Origin: Peptoniphilaceae bacterium AMB_02
Lineage (GTDB): Bacteria > Bacillota > Clostridia > Tissierellales > Peptoniphilaceae
Assembly: GCA_036321625.1 (NCBI GenBank)
Contig: CP143259.1
Coordinates: forward strand, 2,446,183 to 2,510,182
Length of the DNA stretch: 64,000 bases
Reading direction: 5' to 3'
Part shown: positions 26,579-35,291 of the stretch, piece by piece
Layout of the letters: every line of letters begins with the position of its first letter
How positions within the stretch are numbered: the first letter of the stretch is position 1
Made by a program: the position numbers and the translations under genes
The notes under the pieces: generated by a model
The model's input: the letters and a program-made list of their open reading frames with translations, nothing else
What the model was told of the DNA's origin: nothing
Databases searched by the model: none

Positions 26579-27550
26579 CTATAAACTTTGTAGAGCGGTA
26601 ATCATTGCAAGTTTATAAACATCTTCTTCAGAACATCCTCTCGAAAGATCTGAAATTGGAGCATTAAGTCCCTGTAGTATCGGTCCTATAGCCTCGAATT
26701 TACCAAGTCTTTCTGCAATCTTATATCCTATATTTCCAGCTTGTAAGTCCGGGAAAATAAATACATTTGCCTGACCTGCAACTTTTGACTCAGGAGCTTT
26801 TTTCTTTCCGACTGAAGGTACAAGTGCAGCGTCGAATTGCATCTCACCGTCTATTGCAAGTTCCGGAGCCATTTCTTTAGCTAGTCTGGTAGCCTCTGCA
26901 ACTTTTTCCTGCTCCGGAGATGAAGCTGATCCCATAGTTGAGAAACTCAGCATAGCAACTTTAGGATCGATTCCAAAGATTTTTGCCGTTTTAGCAGTTT
27001 CAACAGCCAGTTCTGCCAATTGATCCGCTTCAAGAGTTATATTGATAGCTATGTCCGCAAATACATATCTTTCATTATTTGGTCCCATCATTACCATGGC
27101 ACCACTAATTCTCGATACCCCCGGAACAGTCTTTACAATTTGAAGTGCAGGTCTTACAGTATCTCCCGTTGATCCAACAGCACCACTGACCATCCCGTCT
27201 GCTTTTCCAAGGTATACAAGCATAGTGCCAAAGTAGTTGCTGTCTTTTAATAGTATTCTGGCTTGCTCCTCAGTAGCTTTACCTTTTCTTCTTTCTACAA
27301 ATGCATCGACCATAGCATCAAATTCATCATATGAATCTGGATCGATGATTTGTATACCTTCTAAATCAAATCCTTCGTTTTTAGCTATCTCTTTAACTTC
27401 TTCCTCTTTTCCTATTATTATAGGAGTTACTATCTCGTCTTTCTTGAGTCTTGCACAAGCACCCAGTATTCTAATATCTTTTCCTTCCGGAAATACTATG
27501 GTCTTGTCAATACCATCCAATTTAGCTTTTAGTTCTTCAAATAATCCCAT
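26579..27550 (-). CDS. pta: Phosphate acetyltransferase
   Basis: A 323-residue short (catalytic-domain only) Pta that interconverts acetyl-CoA and acetyl-phosphate. Signatures are KTIVFPEGKDIRILGA, ADGMVSGAVGSTGDTVRPAL, MLSFSTMGSASSPE and VFPDLQAGNIGYKIAERL. With an acetate kinase (not in the window) it makes ATP by substrate-level phosphorylation, typical of fermenting anaerobes. SD AGGAGG precedes ATG 27550. It is followed without gap by the PurM-like gene. Confidence 0.95.
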   Translation of the reverse strand: MGLFEELKAKLDGIDKTIVFPEGKDIRILGACARLKKDEIVTPIIIGKEEEVKEIAKNEGFDLEGIQIIDPDSYDEFDAMVDAFVERRKGKATEEQARILLKDSNYFGTMLVYLGKADGMVSGAVGSTGDTVRPALQIVKTVPGVSRISGAMVMMGPNNERYVFADIAINITLEADQLAELAVETAKTAKIFGIDPKVAMLSFSTMGSASSPEQEKVAEATRLAKEMAPELAIDGEMQFDAALVPSVGKKKAPESKVAGQANVFIFPDLQAGNIGYKIAERLGKFEAIGPILQGLNAPISDLSRGCSEEDVYKLAMITALQSL

Positions 27551-27564
27551 TTTTCTCCTCCTGT

Positions 27565-28446
27565 TTACACTATAATTTTTAATGCATCTCTTTTTATAAT
27601 TACATTTAATTCCTCTTTAAGTAAGCTTATCTCTCCATCTATATTGAGCTCAATATAATCCTTTGGTTTAATTGTAACACTCTTGGCCCTAAAATATACG
27701 ACTTTTTCACGGTTTTCCAGATGTACGCCTTTAAGTAATTCAATAAATATCCTTATAATCGATATCTTGGACATATCATTTCCTATGCATACATCAAGCA
27801 GTCCATCATTCATCTCAGCCAAGGGCAGTATATTGAACCCGCCACCGTAATAATTTCCATTTCCGATAGCTGCTAAGAGGACACCGCCCTTATATCGTCC
27901 TTCTTCAGCATATATTTCCAGCTCTTTATTTTTATACCTGGTAAAAGCCATTATAAGTCCCAGATAATAAGCAAACTTACCTTTGATATGTTTTTTTACC
28001 ATATCGGTATATTTTACTACTTCGGCATCAAATCCAACCGATAAGACATTTAAAAATATATTTTCACCTGCAATCCCTATATCTACAAGCTTTTCCTCAC
28101 CATAGATTATTGAATACATGGATTCTTCAAAATTTCGACTTATATTTAAACTTTTTACAGCATCATTTCCGGTCCCTGCAGGCATGATTCCCAATCGTAC
28201 ATCTCCAAAGGCAAGTCCCTTTGCTACTTCTTTGACCGTTCCATCTCCACCTACTGCAACTACGGTATCAAAGTCTTCGAAAGCTGTTGCTTTTGCAATT
28301 TCAGTTGCATGCCCCGAACTTTCCGTCAGTACTATCTCATATTTAATATCAGTACCGTTTAGATAATCAGCTATTTTCTCTCTATAGTTTAAAGCACGAC
28401 CTGATCCCGCAATAGGATTTATTATAAATAATATCTTTCTTTGCAT
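27565..28446 (-). CDS. Diacylglycerol/lipid kinase, YegS-DagK family
   Basis: A 293-residue lipid kinase with INPIAGSGRALNYREKI at the N-terminus and the nucleotide motif VAVGGDGTVKEVAKGL (GGDGT), then LGIMPAGTGND, then NILPLAEMNDGLLDVC. It phosphorylates a lipid, probably diacylglycerol, recycling it into phospholipid synthesis at the inner membrane face. It starts 8 bases after DUF4446 without a clear SD, so coupling is likely; pta follows 14 bases after its stop. Confidence 0.9.
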   Translation of the reverse strand: MQRKILFIINPIAGSGRALNYREKIADYLNGTDIKYEIVLTESSGHATEIAKATAFEDFDTVVAVGGDGTVKEVAKGLAFGDVRLGIMPAGTGNDAVKSLNISRNFEESMYSIIYGEEKLVDIGIAGENIFLNVLSVGFDAEVVKYTDMVKKHIKGKFAYYLGLIMAFTRYKNKELEIYAEEGRYKGGVLLAAIGNGNYYGGGFNILPLAEMNDGLLDVCIGNDMSKISIIRIFIELLKGVHLENREKVVYFRAKSVTIKPKDYIELNIDGEISLLKEELNVIIKRDALKIIV

Positions 28447-28454
28447 TTTAAAAA

Positions 28455-28988
28455 CTAACCGTTTTGAAGAGCTCTACCAAGTGCAATCTCTTCTTCTATT
28501 GAAAGCTCCTGTACGCCCTTGCCCTTTCTGATTTCCTTGGCATATGTGCTGGAACTTTCTCTTCCAAATATGCTCGTAATTATTATTCCGTCCGATCTCG
28601 AATCTAAAAGTGTCAGTGAAAAAGACATCTCATTGGTAACATACTCAAATGCATTATACTTATGAAATCCGATTTTCTGGATTGAATCAGAACTCTTACC
28701 ACTGATTTCATTTAGTTTTGAATTCAATAACCTGCTATTTTCTTTCATTTCTTCTTGCAATTTCATGATTATTTCATCATGATTTTCAAGATCGGTACTA
28801 TGTGCAGCAATTAAACCCTCCATATCGAGTTCACCCCTGCCTCTTAATAATGTGTCGTATCTCCTTCTTAATCGATTTAACTTTCTATTTGTATTAGATA
28901 AAATCATAAAACAAAAAATTATAGCAACCAATAGAATAAAGAATAATACCACATTAGCTGTTTGGATAAAATTAATGAAACTTGACAT
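28455..28988 (-). CDS. DUF4446 family membrane protein
   Basis: A 177-residue protein: one N-terminal membrane helix (about 11-32), a basic coiled-coil segment (NRKLNRLRRRYDTLLRGRG), and the DUF4446 core IGFHKYNAFEYVTNEMSFSL then LLDSRSDGIIITSIFGRESS. In many Firmicutes this gene lies near parAB and the origin, as it does here; its function is not known to me. SD AAGGAG precedes ATG 28988, 1 base after the cysteine desulfurase stop. Confidence 0.85.
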   Translation of the reverse strand: MSSFINFIQTANVVLFFILLVAIIFCFMILSNTNRKLNRLRRRYDTLLRGRGELDMEGLIAAHSTDLENHDEIIMKLQEEMKENSRLLNSKLNEISGKSSDSIQKIGFHKYNAFEYVTNEMSFSLTLLDSRSDGIIITSIFGRESSSTYAKEIRKGKGVQELSIEEEIALGRALQNG

Positions 28989-28989
28989 T

Positions 28990-30132
28990 TTAATACTCCT
29001 TAGCTATCTCTTTTAAAATTCTAACTGCTTCCAAGACTTCTTTATCGGTGTTAAAGTAGCCAAAACTAAACCGAGCAGCCCCAAAATCAGTAGTTCCTAT
29101 CGACTTATGCGCAAGAGGAGCGCAGTGAAGTCCGGGTCTAATAAAAATTTCATAATCCTCACTTAAAATGTATCCAAGCTCGGAAGAGTCCATATCTTTA
29201 AGATTCAAAGAAACCACAGCGCCCTGTCTATTATCCAGAGTTCCGTATAATTTGAAATCCTTATCGTCTAAAATATTCTCAATAAATAAATTTTTTAAAG
29301 ATTCCTCATGTTCCCTTATATTCTCAAGACCCACTTCTTCAATAAATTTCAATCCCTCTCCGAGTGCAATAATTCCGGGACCATTAGAAGTTCCACATTC
29401 CAGTCTGTCCGGATAGATTGACGGTTGCAAGGGATCACTGGAAAAACTTCCCGTTCCGCCTTCTTTAATATGATCCAGCTCCAGTCCCTCTCTTATATAT
29501 AATCCTCCCGTTCCCATAGGTCCAAGCAATCCCTTATGTCCCGGAAAGCATAAAATATCGATATTCATCTTCTGTACATCTATATCGAGTACTCCAATAG
29601 ACTGAGCCGCATCTACGATATATATTATATTATAATTCGCAGCTATTTGTCCTATTTTTTCAATATCCAATATAGTTCCGGTCAAATTGCTCATATGAGT
29701 TGTAACAATGATGCCGGTATTCGGTTTTATCGACTTTTCAATATCTTCAGGTTCTACCATGCCCTGTTGATTTCCTTCCACTATAGTCAGCTCTATTAAT
29801 GCTCTTCTTTCAAGCTCTTTAAGTGGTCTTAGAACAGAATTATGTTCCATGGAAGTTGTAATTACATGCATACCTTCTTTTACTACACCTTTAATAGCGA
29901 TATTTAAACTATCGGTACCGTTAAAAGTAAATATTGTATTCATGGTATTTGTTCCATTGACAAATTTAGTCAACCTGTCTCTAACATCGAAAATCTCTCT
30001 ATCCATTTTTAATGCAAATTTATGACCACTTCTACCTGGGTTAGCACAATATCCGGTAACAACTTCCAGCAACTTGTCGGTAACAACCGTGGGTTTAGGA
30101 AAAGTAGTAGCTGCATTATCGAAATATATCAT
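28990..30132 (-). CDS. Cysteine desulfurase / class V aminotransferase
   Basis: A 380-residue PLP enzyme. N-terminus MIYFDNAATTFPKP; SMEHNSVLRPL with the catalytic-site His; VDAAQSIGVLDID with the PLP Asp; and CFPGHKGLLGPMGTGGLYI with the PLP-binding Lys. The C-terminal loop RPGLHCAPLAHKSIG carries the Cys that receives sulfur in this group. It releases sulfur from cysteine, or sometimes selenium from selenocysteine; no Fe-S scaffold gene is beside it. SD GGAGGGAATT. Confidence 0.88.
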   Translation of the reverse strand: MIYFDNAATTFPKPTVVTDKLLEVVTGYCANPGRSGHKFALKMDREIFDVRDRLTKFVNGTNTMNTIFTFNGTDSLNIAIKGVVKEGMHVITTSMEHNSVLRPLKELERRALIELTIVEGNQQGMVEPEDIEKSIKPNTGIIVTTHMSNLTGTILDIEKIGQIAANYNIIYIVDAAQSIGVLDIDVQKMNIDILCFPGHKGLLGPMGTGGLYIREGLELDHIKEGGTGSFSSDPLQPSIYPDRLECGTSNGPGIIALGEGLKFIEEVGLENIREHEESLKNLFIENILDDKDFKLYGTLDNRQGAVVSLNLKDMDSSELGYILSEDYEIFIRPGLHCAPLAHKSIGTTDFGAARFSFGYFNTDKEVLEAVRILKEIAKEY

Positions 30133-30163
30133 AATTCCCTCCTAAAACTTTTACATTTATGTA

Positions 30164-30205
30164 TGAATTTTGACCTTAAACTGATTCGCTTAAGGTCAAA
30201 ATTCA
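30164..30205 (-). terminator. Long hairpin terminator after fchA
   Basis: A 16-base perfect stem (TGAATTTTGACCTTAA / TTAAGGTCAAAATTCA) between fchA and the cysteine desulfurase gene. T-rich arms allow termination. Confidence 0.7.
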
Positions 30206-30227
30206 TATTATTTACTTTAATCTCAAA

Positions 30228-30872
30228 TTAGTCTAATCTTCTATAAGTTCTTTCCAAATAGTCATCCCTTAATCTATGAGCATTTGCTATTAATTCATGG
30301 ACCTCATCATCAGCCTGCTTGCAAAATTCCTCATCTTTAATGCTCTTTAAGTTAATTATAACATTGAATAGTGCCGCTTCTATAGCAGAAGCTAAGAAAA
30401 GTATAGCACATCCGACGTCTGTAATAGCCGATACCGTACCATGCTCTACAAATGGTTCCAATTTGTTAAGAGCTCTATTTGCCAATCTAGCAGTATTTAA
30501 AGGAACCTCCAATGCATACTTGTACCCTTCTTGAATTGCATTTGATCTGATTTCCTTCTCTTCTTCTGTTTCTTTAGGAAGTTTGAAAGCTTCGAGTACT
30601 TTATTAAATGATTTTGCATCTTCATTTACATAGACTTCCAATTCCTTAATAATCTCAAAATACTCATCTTTTAAATCTTCCAATTGATCTTTGATATTCT
30701 GATCCAAATCCTCATAAGCTTTTTTGCCATAAGAAAGATTTAAAACCATTATAGCAAGAGCTGTTCCCAGTCCACCTACATAAGCTGCAACTGAACCTCC
30801 ACCCGGATTAGGTTCTTTATCCGAAGCATTGTCCAAATACTGTTTTAAGCTTAATCCCATCAAATTATCCAT
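30228..30872 (-). CDS. fchA: Methenyltetrahydrofolate cyclohydrolase / formiminotransferase-cyclodeaminase family
   Basis: The 214-residue protein from ATG 30872 reads MDNLMGLSLKQYLDNASDK then PNPGGGSVAAYVGGLGTALA, the FTCD cyclodeaminase signature, and is helical throughout. Free-standing members (FchA) convert methenyl- to formyl-tetrahydrofolate, or deaminate formimino-THF. The upstream frame to 30947 lies in parB, and AAGGAGG just before 30872 decides the start. The start overlaps the parB stop, so it is co-transcribed with parAB, an unusual partner. Confidence 0.86.
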   Translation of the reverse strand: MDNLMGLSLKQYLDNASDKEPNPGGGSVAAYVGGLGTALAIMVLNLSYGKKAYEDLDQNIKDQLEDLKDEYFEIIKELEVYVNEDAKSFNKVLEAFKLPKETEEEKEIRSNAIQEGYKYALEVPLNTARLANRALNKLEPFVEHGTVSAITDVGCAILFLASAIEAALFNVIINLKSIKDEEFCKQADDEVHELIANAHRLRDDYLERTYRRLD

Positions 30873-31707
30873 AATTTTCCTCCTTAAAGAATTCATATAT
30901 TCTATCGAGATCCTCATTGCTAAAATAGCTAATCTCGATTTTACCACCTTTTTTACCGGGTATGAGTTTTACCTTTGTAGCGAGTACTTCGGTAAATCGC
31001 TCTTCCATGTCCTTAATAAAAATATCAACTTTACCGGTATGCTTTTTCTTAGCCCTTCTCTCAATCTCTCTGATATTGATTTTGTTTTCGAGAAGCTTGT
31101 TCAAATACTCTTTTCTCTCCAGTGGGTTCTTAATTGAAAGCAAGGTCCTTCCTTGGCTGGAGGTGATTTCCCCTTTAATTAAATACTCCTTAATATAATC
31201 ATCCAAGCCCAATAATCTTAAACTATTAGCTATATAGGATCTGCTCTTCCCAACTTTAGCAGCTAATTTTTCCTGAGTTAAATTATATTCGCTTAATAAC
31301 TCTTCGTAAGCCAGAGCTTCCTCAATCGGATTTAAATCTTCCCTTTGTATATTCTCTATTATAGATATTTCTTTAACAATGTTGTCTTTTACATCCTTTA
31401 TAAGAGCAGGTACTTCTTTTAAACCCGCAATCTTAGCCGCTCTATACCTACGTTCTCCTGCAATAATCTCAAACTTATCTCCAACTTCTCTCAATAAGAG
31501 TGGTTGAAGAATTCCATGATCACTTATGGATTTTGCAAGTTCAGCTATGGTTTCATCATCGAATTGTTTTCTAGGTTGATCTTCTCTAGGATAGATTAAT
31601 TCAATATCGATACTTTTAATTTGCTCAATATCACTAGACTCATTATCAGGTGCAGTATCCCTGATAAGAGCGCCAAGACCCCTACCTAGTCCGGTCTTTT
31701 TTTTCAT
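30865..31707 (-). CDS. parB: Chromosome partitioning protein ParB (Spo0J-like)
   Basis: A 280-residue CTP-switch centromere protein. MKKKTGLGRGLGALI opens it; the ParB/Srx domain follows with DIELIYPREDQPRKQFDDE and IIAGERRYRAAKIAGL; the GERR box is the CTP site. The helix-turn-helix LSEYNLTQEKLAAKVGKSRSY binds parS, and a C-terminal dimer domain ends it. The start 31707 is chosen for its SD (AAGGAGCC) and the family N-terminus. It overlaps parA by 17 bases. Seven parS sites lie upstream of parA. Confidence 0.95.
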   Translation of the reverse strand: MKKKTGLGRGLGALIRDTAPDNESSDIEQIKSIDIELIYPREDQPRKQFDDETIAELAKSISDHGILQPLLLREVGDKFEIIAGERRYRAAKIAGLKEVPALIKDVKDNIVKEISIIENIQREDLNPIEEALAYEELLSEYNLTQEKLAAKVGKSRSYIANSLRLLGLDDYIKEYLIKGEITSSQGRTLLSIKNPLERKEYLNKLLENKINIREIERRAKKKHTGKVDIFIKDMEERFTEVLATKVKLIPGKKGGKIEISYFSNEDLDRIYEFFKEENYG

Positions 31708-31723
31708 ATTACCAGGCTCCTTA

Positions 31724-32491
31724 TCATCTCTTATTATTTCTGACAACTTCTTTTGCAAGTTTGGTATAGGCCTGTGCACCCTTAGACTTTTCGTCGTACT
31801 CGATTACACTTAAACCATAAGATGGTGCTTCGGCAACCCTAATATTTCTCGGAATAATACTTTTAAAAACCTTATCCTTAAAGTATTTTTTGACCTCCTC
31901 TACCACTTCCAAAGCCAAATTGTTTCTACCGTCAAACATAGACAGTAGTACTCCTTCTATTTCCAGCGAAGGATTTAAACCGGTCTTTATAAGCTCTAAA
32001 GTAGCAATCAATTGGGAAACACCCTCAAGTGCATAATACTCACACTGAATCGGAATAAGCACAGAATCTGCAGCAACAAGAGCGTTAATGCTCAACTGTC
32101 CGAGCGATGGAGGGCAATCCACAAGTATAAAATCGTAATCATCTTTTACATAATTTAATACTTTAGAAAGTCTAGTCTCCCTGGTATCCAGCATCACTAG
32201 CTCCACTTCAAGACCTGCCAAATCCGGTGTAGACGGTAAAATACCAACATTTTTTGAACTGGTTTCAAGTATGAATTCCCTGGAATCTTCAGTACTTATA
32301 AGCAGCTCATAAATCGTATGCTCCAACTCTTCCTTATTTATACCCAGGCCTGAGGTAGCATTTGCTTGCGGATCGACATCCGTTACCAATACCTTTTTCT
32401 TTAAATTCCCGAGTGCAGCTGCTAAATTAACAACTGTAGTCGTTTTACCGACTCCACCCTTCTGATTAAAAACACAAATAATTTTACCCAT
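31724..32491 (-). CDS. parA: Chromosome partitioning ATPase ParA (Soj-like)
   Basis: A 255-residue deviant Walker ATPase. Walker A' is VFNQKGGVGKTTTVVNLA, followed by LVTDVDPQANATSGLG and DFILVDCPPSLGQLSINAL (Walker B). It binds DNA non-specifically as an ATP dimer and works with ParB-parS in segregating origins. MGKIICV at 32491 is preferred over 32497. No N-terminal HTH is present, as in chromosomal Soj proteins. Confidence 0.95.
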   Translation of the reverse strand: MGKIICVFNQKGGVGKTTTVVNLAAALGNLKKKVLVTDVDPQANATSGLGINKEELEHTIYELLISTEDSREFILETSSKNVGILPSTPDLAGLEVELVMLDTRETRLSKVLNYVKDDYDFILVDCPPSLGQLSINALVAADSVLIPIQCEYYALEGVSQLIATLELIKTGLNPSLEIEGVLLSMFDGRNNLALEVVEEVKKYFKDKVFKSIIPRNIRVAEAPSYGLSVIEYDEKSKGAQAYTKLAKEVVRNNKR

Positions 32492-33072
32492 AAACACTCT
32501 CCAAAGTATTCAAATCGGCATTACATTTCACCGGATAATAAATATATATTTAACAATCAATTCATAAAAATACAGAATTCTACTCAATCTATTTTTATCA
32601 ATTTATTATTAAATATCATGTTTTCTTTAGCCCCAGCTAAAAGGAATAAAAGACAAACTTTGTCATATTATTAACTATCTCTTTATTATAAAAATCCCTC
32701 CATAAATTTATTTCGTAAATACATTTTTTAACAAACTATCTATAATAAATGTATACTGATAAATTTGAAAATAATACTTGTATTTAAAATATCTTGCCTA
32801 CATACGTCTAAATAATCCACTCGTATTGAATGTATTTTAAGACATATTACAGCTCCTTACAGCTATTATCAATTACTAAAATCTCAAATTCAAATTAAAT
32901 AATCACTTATGAATATTATAACATAGACATAGGAATATACCAATTTTAGAAAGTTAAAGATTGCATATTAACCATTTTAAAATCTCGCATGAGCATACAA
33001 TATAATTATAGCTTAAATTACTGTCATTTATTCGAAATCATTAGACATCAAATGATATATTAGTTTTGAGAA

Positions 33073-33088
33073 TGTTTCATGTGAAACA
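33073..33088. promoter_or_regulatory. parS site 1 (TGTTTCATGTGAAACA, one mismatch)
   Basis: Matches the parS consensus TGTTTCACGTGAAACA except T for C at position 8; ParB/Spo0J binding site. Confidence 0.75.
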
Positions 33089-33299
33089 TCATTATTAATG
33101 AAAGAATATTTTGATACTATTAAGAAATATGATTATTGGATTGAGCGGATTTAATTTGCTAAGTATAATAATTGTACTTAATACTTTTAATTATTTAAAC
33201 AATTTAAAATTTTCAGATTGAATTATTTTATTATAATAGTTTACTCGTTTTAGTGGATTTAAACTATCACGGTAGATCTAGTTTTTTAAGAATACTCAA

Positions 33300-33315
33300 T
33301 GTTTCACGTGAAACA
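33300..33315. promoter_or_regulatory. parS site 2 (exact)
   Basis: Exact TGTTTCACGTGAAACA. Confidence 0.92.
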
Positions 33316-33341
33316 CAAAATAATAAATAATGCCTAATGAT

Positions 33342-33357
33342 TGTTTCACGTGAAACA
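33342..33357. promoter_or_regulatory. parS site 3 (exact)
   Basis: Exact TGTTTCACGTGAAACA, 42 bases (four helical turns) after site 2. Confidence 0.92.
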
Positions 33358-33572
33358 TCATTATTAAAATTAATATCATAAGGTATCATTTAAAATATTC
33401 TGTATAAATTAATCATATATGAAAAATGAAATGAATAAGGTATTGGATTGTTTATTTGTTAGTGCTAATGAGAATTTAAGGCTAATCCGAAGTATTAAAA
33501 TCTTGTAGATATTGTAAATTTGAAAATTGAATAATCAACAATTTCAACTAAAAAGAACCCTTTATTGAAATT

Positions 33573-33588
33573 TGTTTCACGTGAAACA
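33573..33588. promoter_or_regulatory. parS site 4 (exact)
   Basis: Exact TGTTTCACGTGAAACA. Confidence 0.92.
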
Positions 33589-33780
33589 TTATGTCAATAT
33601 GTGTTATAATTCAAAATCTAAACAAATGAAGTTATACTTAGAATTAGTTTAGTTTTTTAAGTAGTTTTCTTTATATAATGGTATCCAAATTCCAATATAC
33701 CTAATGATATAACCATTTTATCTAATTTAGTTAACTATTATAAGCAGAATATAGTTATCCAAAAAGTAAAACCCCTAAAT

Positions 33781-33796
33781 TGTTACACGTGAAACA
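33781..33796. promoter_or_regulatory. parS site 5 (TGTTACACGTGAAACA, one mismatch)
   Basis: One change from the consensus (A for T at position 5). The longer flank AAATTGTTACACGTG / AACAATTT makes a wider palindrome. Confidence 0.75.
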
Positions 33797-33860
33797 ATTT
33801 GGGAGCTTATCGATAGTTTTATATTATCATATATTTGTTTTAGTAATTAATAGAGCCTGA

Positions 33861-33876
33861 TGTTTCACGTGAAACA
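33861..33876. promoter_or_regulatory. parS site 6 (exact)
   Basis: Exact TGTTTCACGTGAAACA. Confidence 0.92.
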
Positions 33877-34018
33877 ATAATGGACAATAATTCTAAAATT
33901 AAATTAAGTCCATTAACTTATAAAAATCAAAGATATAGATTAAAGCATTTTATATTTATTTTAATGTATGCAATTATTAGCATTATAACTCCGGAATTCT
34001 CAACTCAAACAATTTAAA

Positions 34019-34034
34019 TGTTTCACGTGAAACA
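34019..34034. promoter_or_regulatory. parS site 7 (exact)
   Basis: Exact TGTTTCACGTGAAACA, 34 bases from the cinA stop codon. Confidence 0.92.
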
Positions 34035-34067
34035 ATTAATTACATGGCTTAAATAATATTATATTAC

Positions 34068-35291
34068 TTATATATCTTTATCAAGTAGCCTTTTAAGTAG
34101 TGCATTTAATAATTCTCTTGTTACTCTTTGTCGTATTTCGTTTCTTAGTCCTTTAAATACTCTACCATTTATATAGAGTTCATCATTAATTAGATAGCCA
34201 TAGTAAGCTAAGCCGACTTTATCATCATTCGGTCCTGCATATCCTGTAGTTGCAAGACAAATATCAGATTTAGTAATTCGCCTAATTCCATAGAGCATTT
34301 CTTTGAGGACTTCAGGGCTGACTGCACTGTGTTTTTCCAATATGTCCTTATCTACACCAAGGATCTCTTTCTTGGCATCATCGCTATAGACTACATAAGA
34401 TTCACTTATGACACTGGAGATTCCGGGATAATTGATTAGGGTAGAGGCAACCATTCCACCTGTAATGGATTCAGCAGTTGAGATTGATAAATCCTTCTCA
34501 ATAACTATTTCTCCTATTCTCTCCTCTAGAGGTCTTTGATCATAACCTAAATAATTTTCCTTAAAACGTTCTTTAAAGGCTTTTTCATAAGGTTCAAACA
34601 AGACTTCTGCACTTTCCAAGTCTTTTGCTGCTGCTGTAAGTTTTATAACTAGCGCTTCTTTTTTTGCATAAGGTGCTACCGTCGGATTTGTCTGAGTATC
34701 TATTAAATCTTTGATAATGCTGTACATCTGCCATTCTCCCATGCCTGTGATTCTGTAGAACCTAGAGAAGAACTTCTGCACACTGAATTTTGAAAGATAG
34801 GGATATACATACTCTTCGAACATCGGTTCCATCTCTTTAGGTGGTCCGGGCAGTATTATAATAATTTTACCTTCAGCTTCTATAATCCCTCCATCGGCTG
34901 TTCCAAATCTATTTGGAAGGATGATAGTCCCTTCAGGAAATACTGATTGTTTCATATTGTTTTCAACGGAGTTTCTGTCTGCAAAATACTCCTTCAATCT
35001 CTCATAACTCTCGTCATTGAGTAACAACGGCAAATCAAGTACCTTGGCGCATGCCTCTTTTGTAATGTCATCCGGCGTAGGTCCGAGTCCTCCGGTCAGT
35101 ATCAGGATATCATTATCTTGAAGGCCCGTGATGATAGCTTTGCATAGCCTTTCAAAATTATCTCCTACCGTGGTATGTCTATAAAGAGGGAGACCTAGTT
35201 CAGCCATTTTTGTAGATATATATTTTGAATTGGTATTTAAAATATCTCCAAGTAATAATTCTGTTCCGACAGATATAATTTCAGTTTTCAT
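34068..35291 (-). CDS. cinA: CinA family protein (competence/damage-inducible; NMN amidohydrolase-like)
   Basis: A 407-residue two-domain protein. The N-terminal MoaB/MogA-like domain (COG1058) has ISVGTELLLGDILNTNSKYI, ILTGGLGPTPDDITKEA and ILPGPPKEMEPMF. The C-terminal CinA domain has LSISTAESITGGMVASTLIN, DICLATTGYAGPND and VTRELLNALLKRLL. The N-terminal domain hydrolyses ADP-ribose-type substrates and the C-terminal domain deamidates NMN in characterised proteins. It stands between the parS array and rsmG; noc, often found here in Bacillus, is absent. Confidence 0.92.
   Translation of the reverse strand: MKTEIISVGTELLLGDILNTNSKYISTKMAELGLPLYRHTTVGDNFERLCKAIITGLQDNDILILTGGLGPTPDDITKEACAKVLDLPLLLNDESYERLKEYFADRNSVENNMKQSVFPEGTIILPNRFGTADGGIIEAEGKIIIILPGPPKEMEPMFEEYVYPYLSKFSVQKFFSRFYRITGMGEWQMYSIIKDLIDTQTNPTVAPYAKKEALVIKLTAAAKDLESAEVLFEPYEKAFKERFKENYLGYDQRPLEERIGEIVIEKDLSISTAESITGGMVASTLINYPGISSVISESYVVYSDDAKKEILGVDKDILEKHSAVSPEVLKEMLYGIRRITKSDICLATTGYAGPNDDKVGLAYYGYLINDELYINGRVFKGLRNEIRQRVTRELLNALLKRLLDKDI

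Larger units (their letters stand above)
32498..34067. other. Gene-free, AT-rich centromere-like region with seven parS sites
   Basis: No open frame of note lies on either strand over 1.57 kb. From 33073 to 34034 it contains seven copies of the 16-base parS palindrome (five exact, two with one change), spaced 42 to 231 bases apart. The parA-proximal part (32498-33072) shows no recognisable site. The clustering beside parAB suggests the main ParB loading zone. Confidence 0.85.

Noticed and set aside
33073..34034. Regular short palindromes that could suggest a CRISPR array
   Set aside because: The repeats are the 16-base parS consensus, spacing is irregular (42 to 231 bases), and no cas gene is present.
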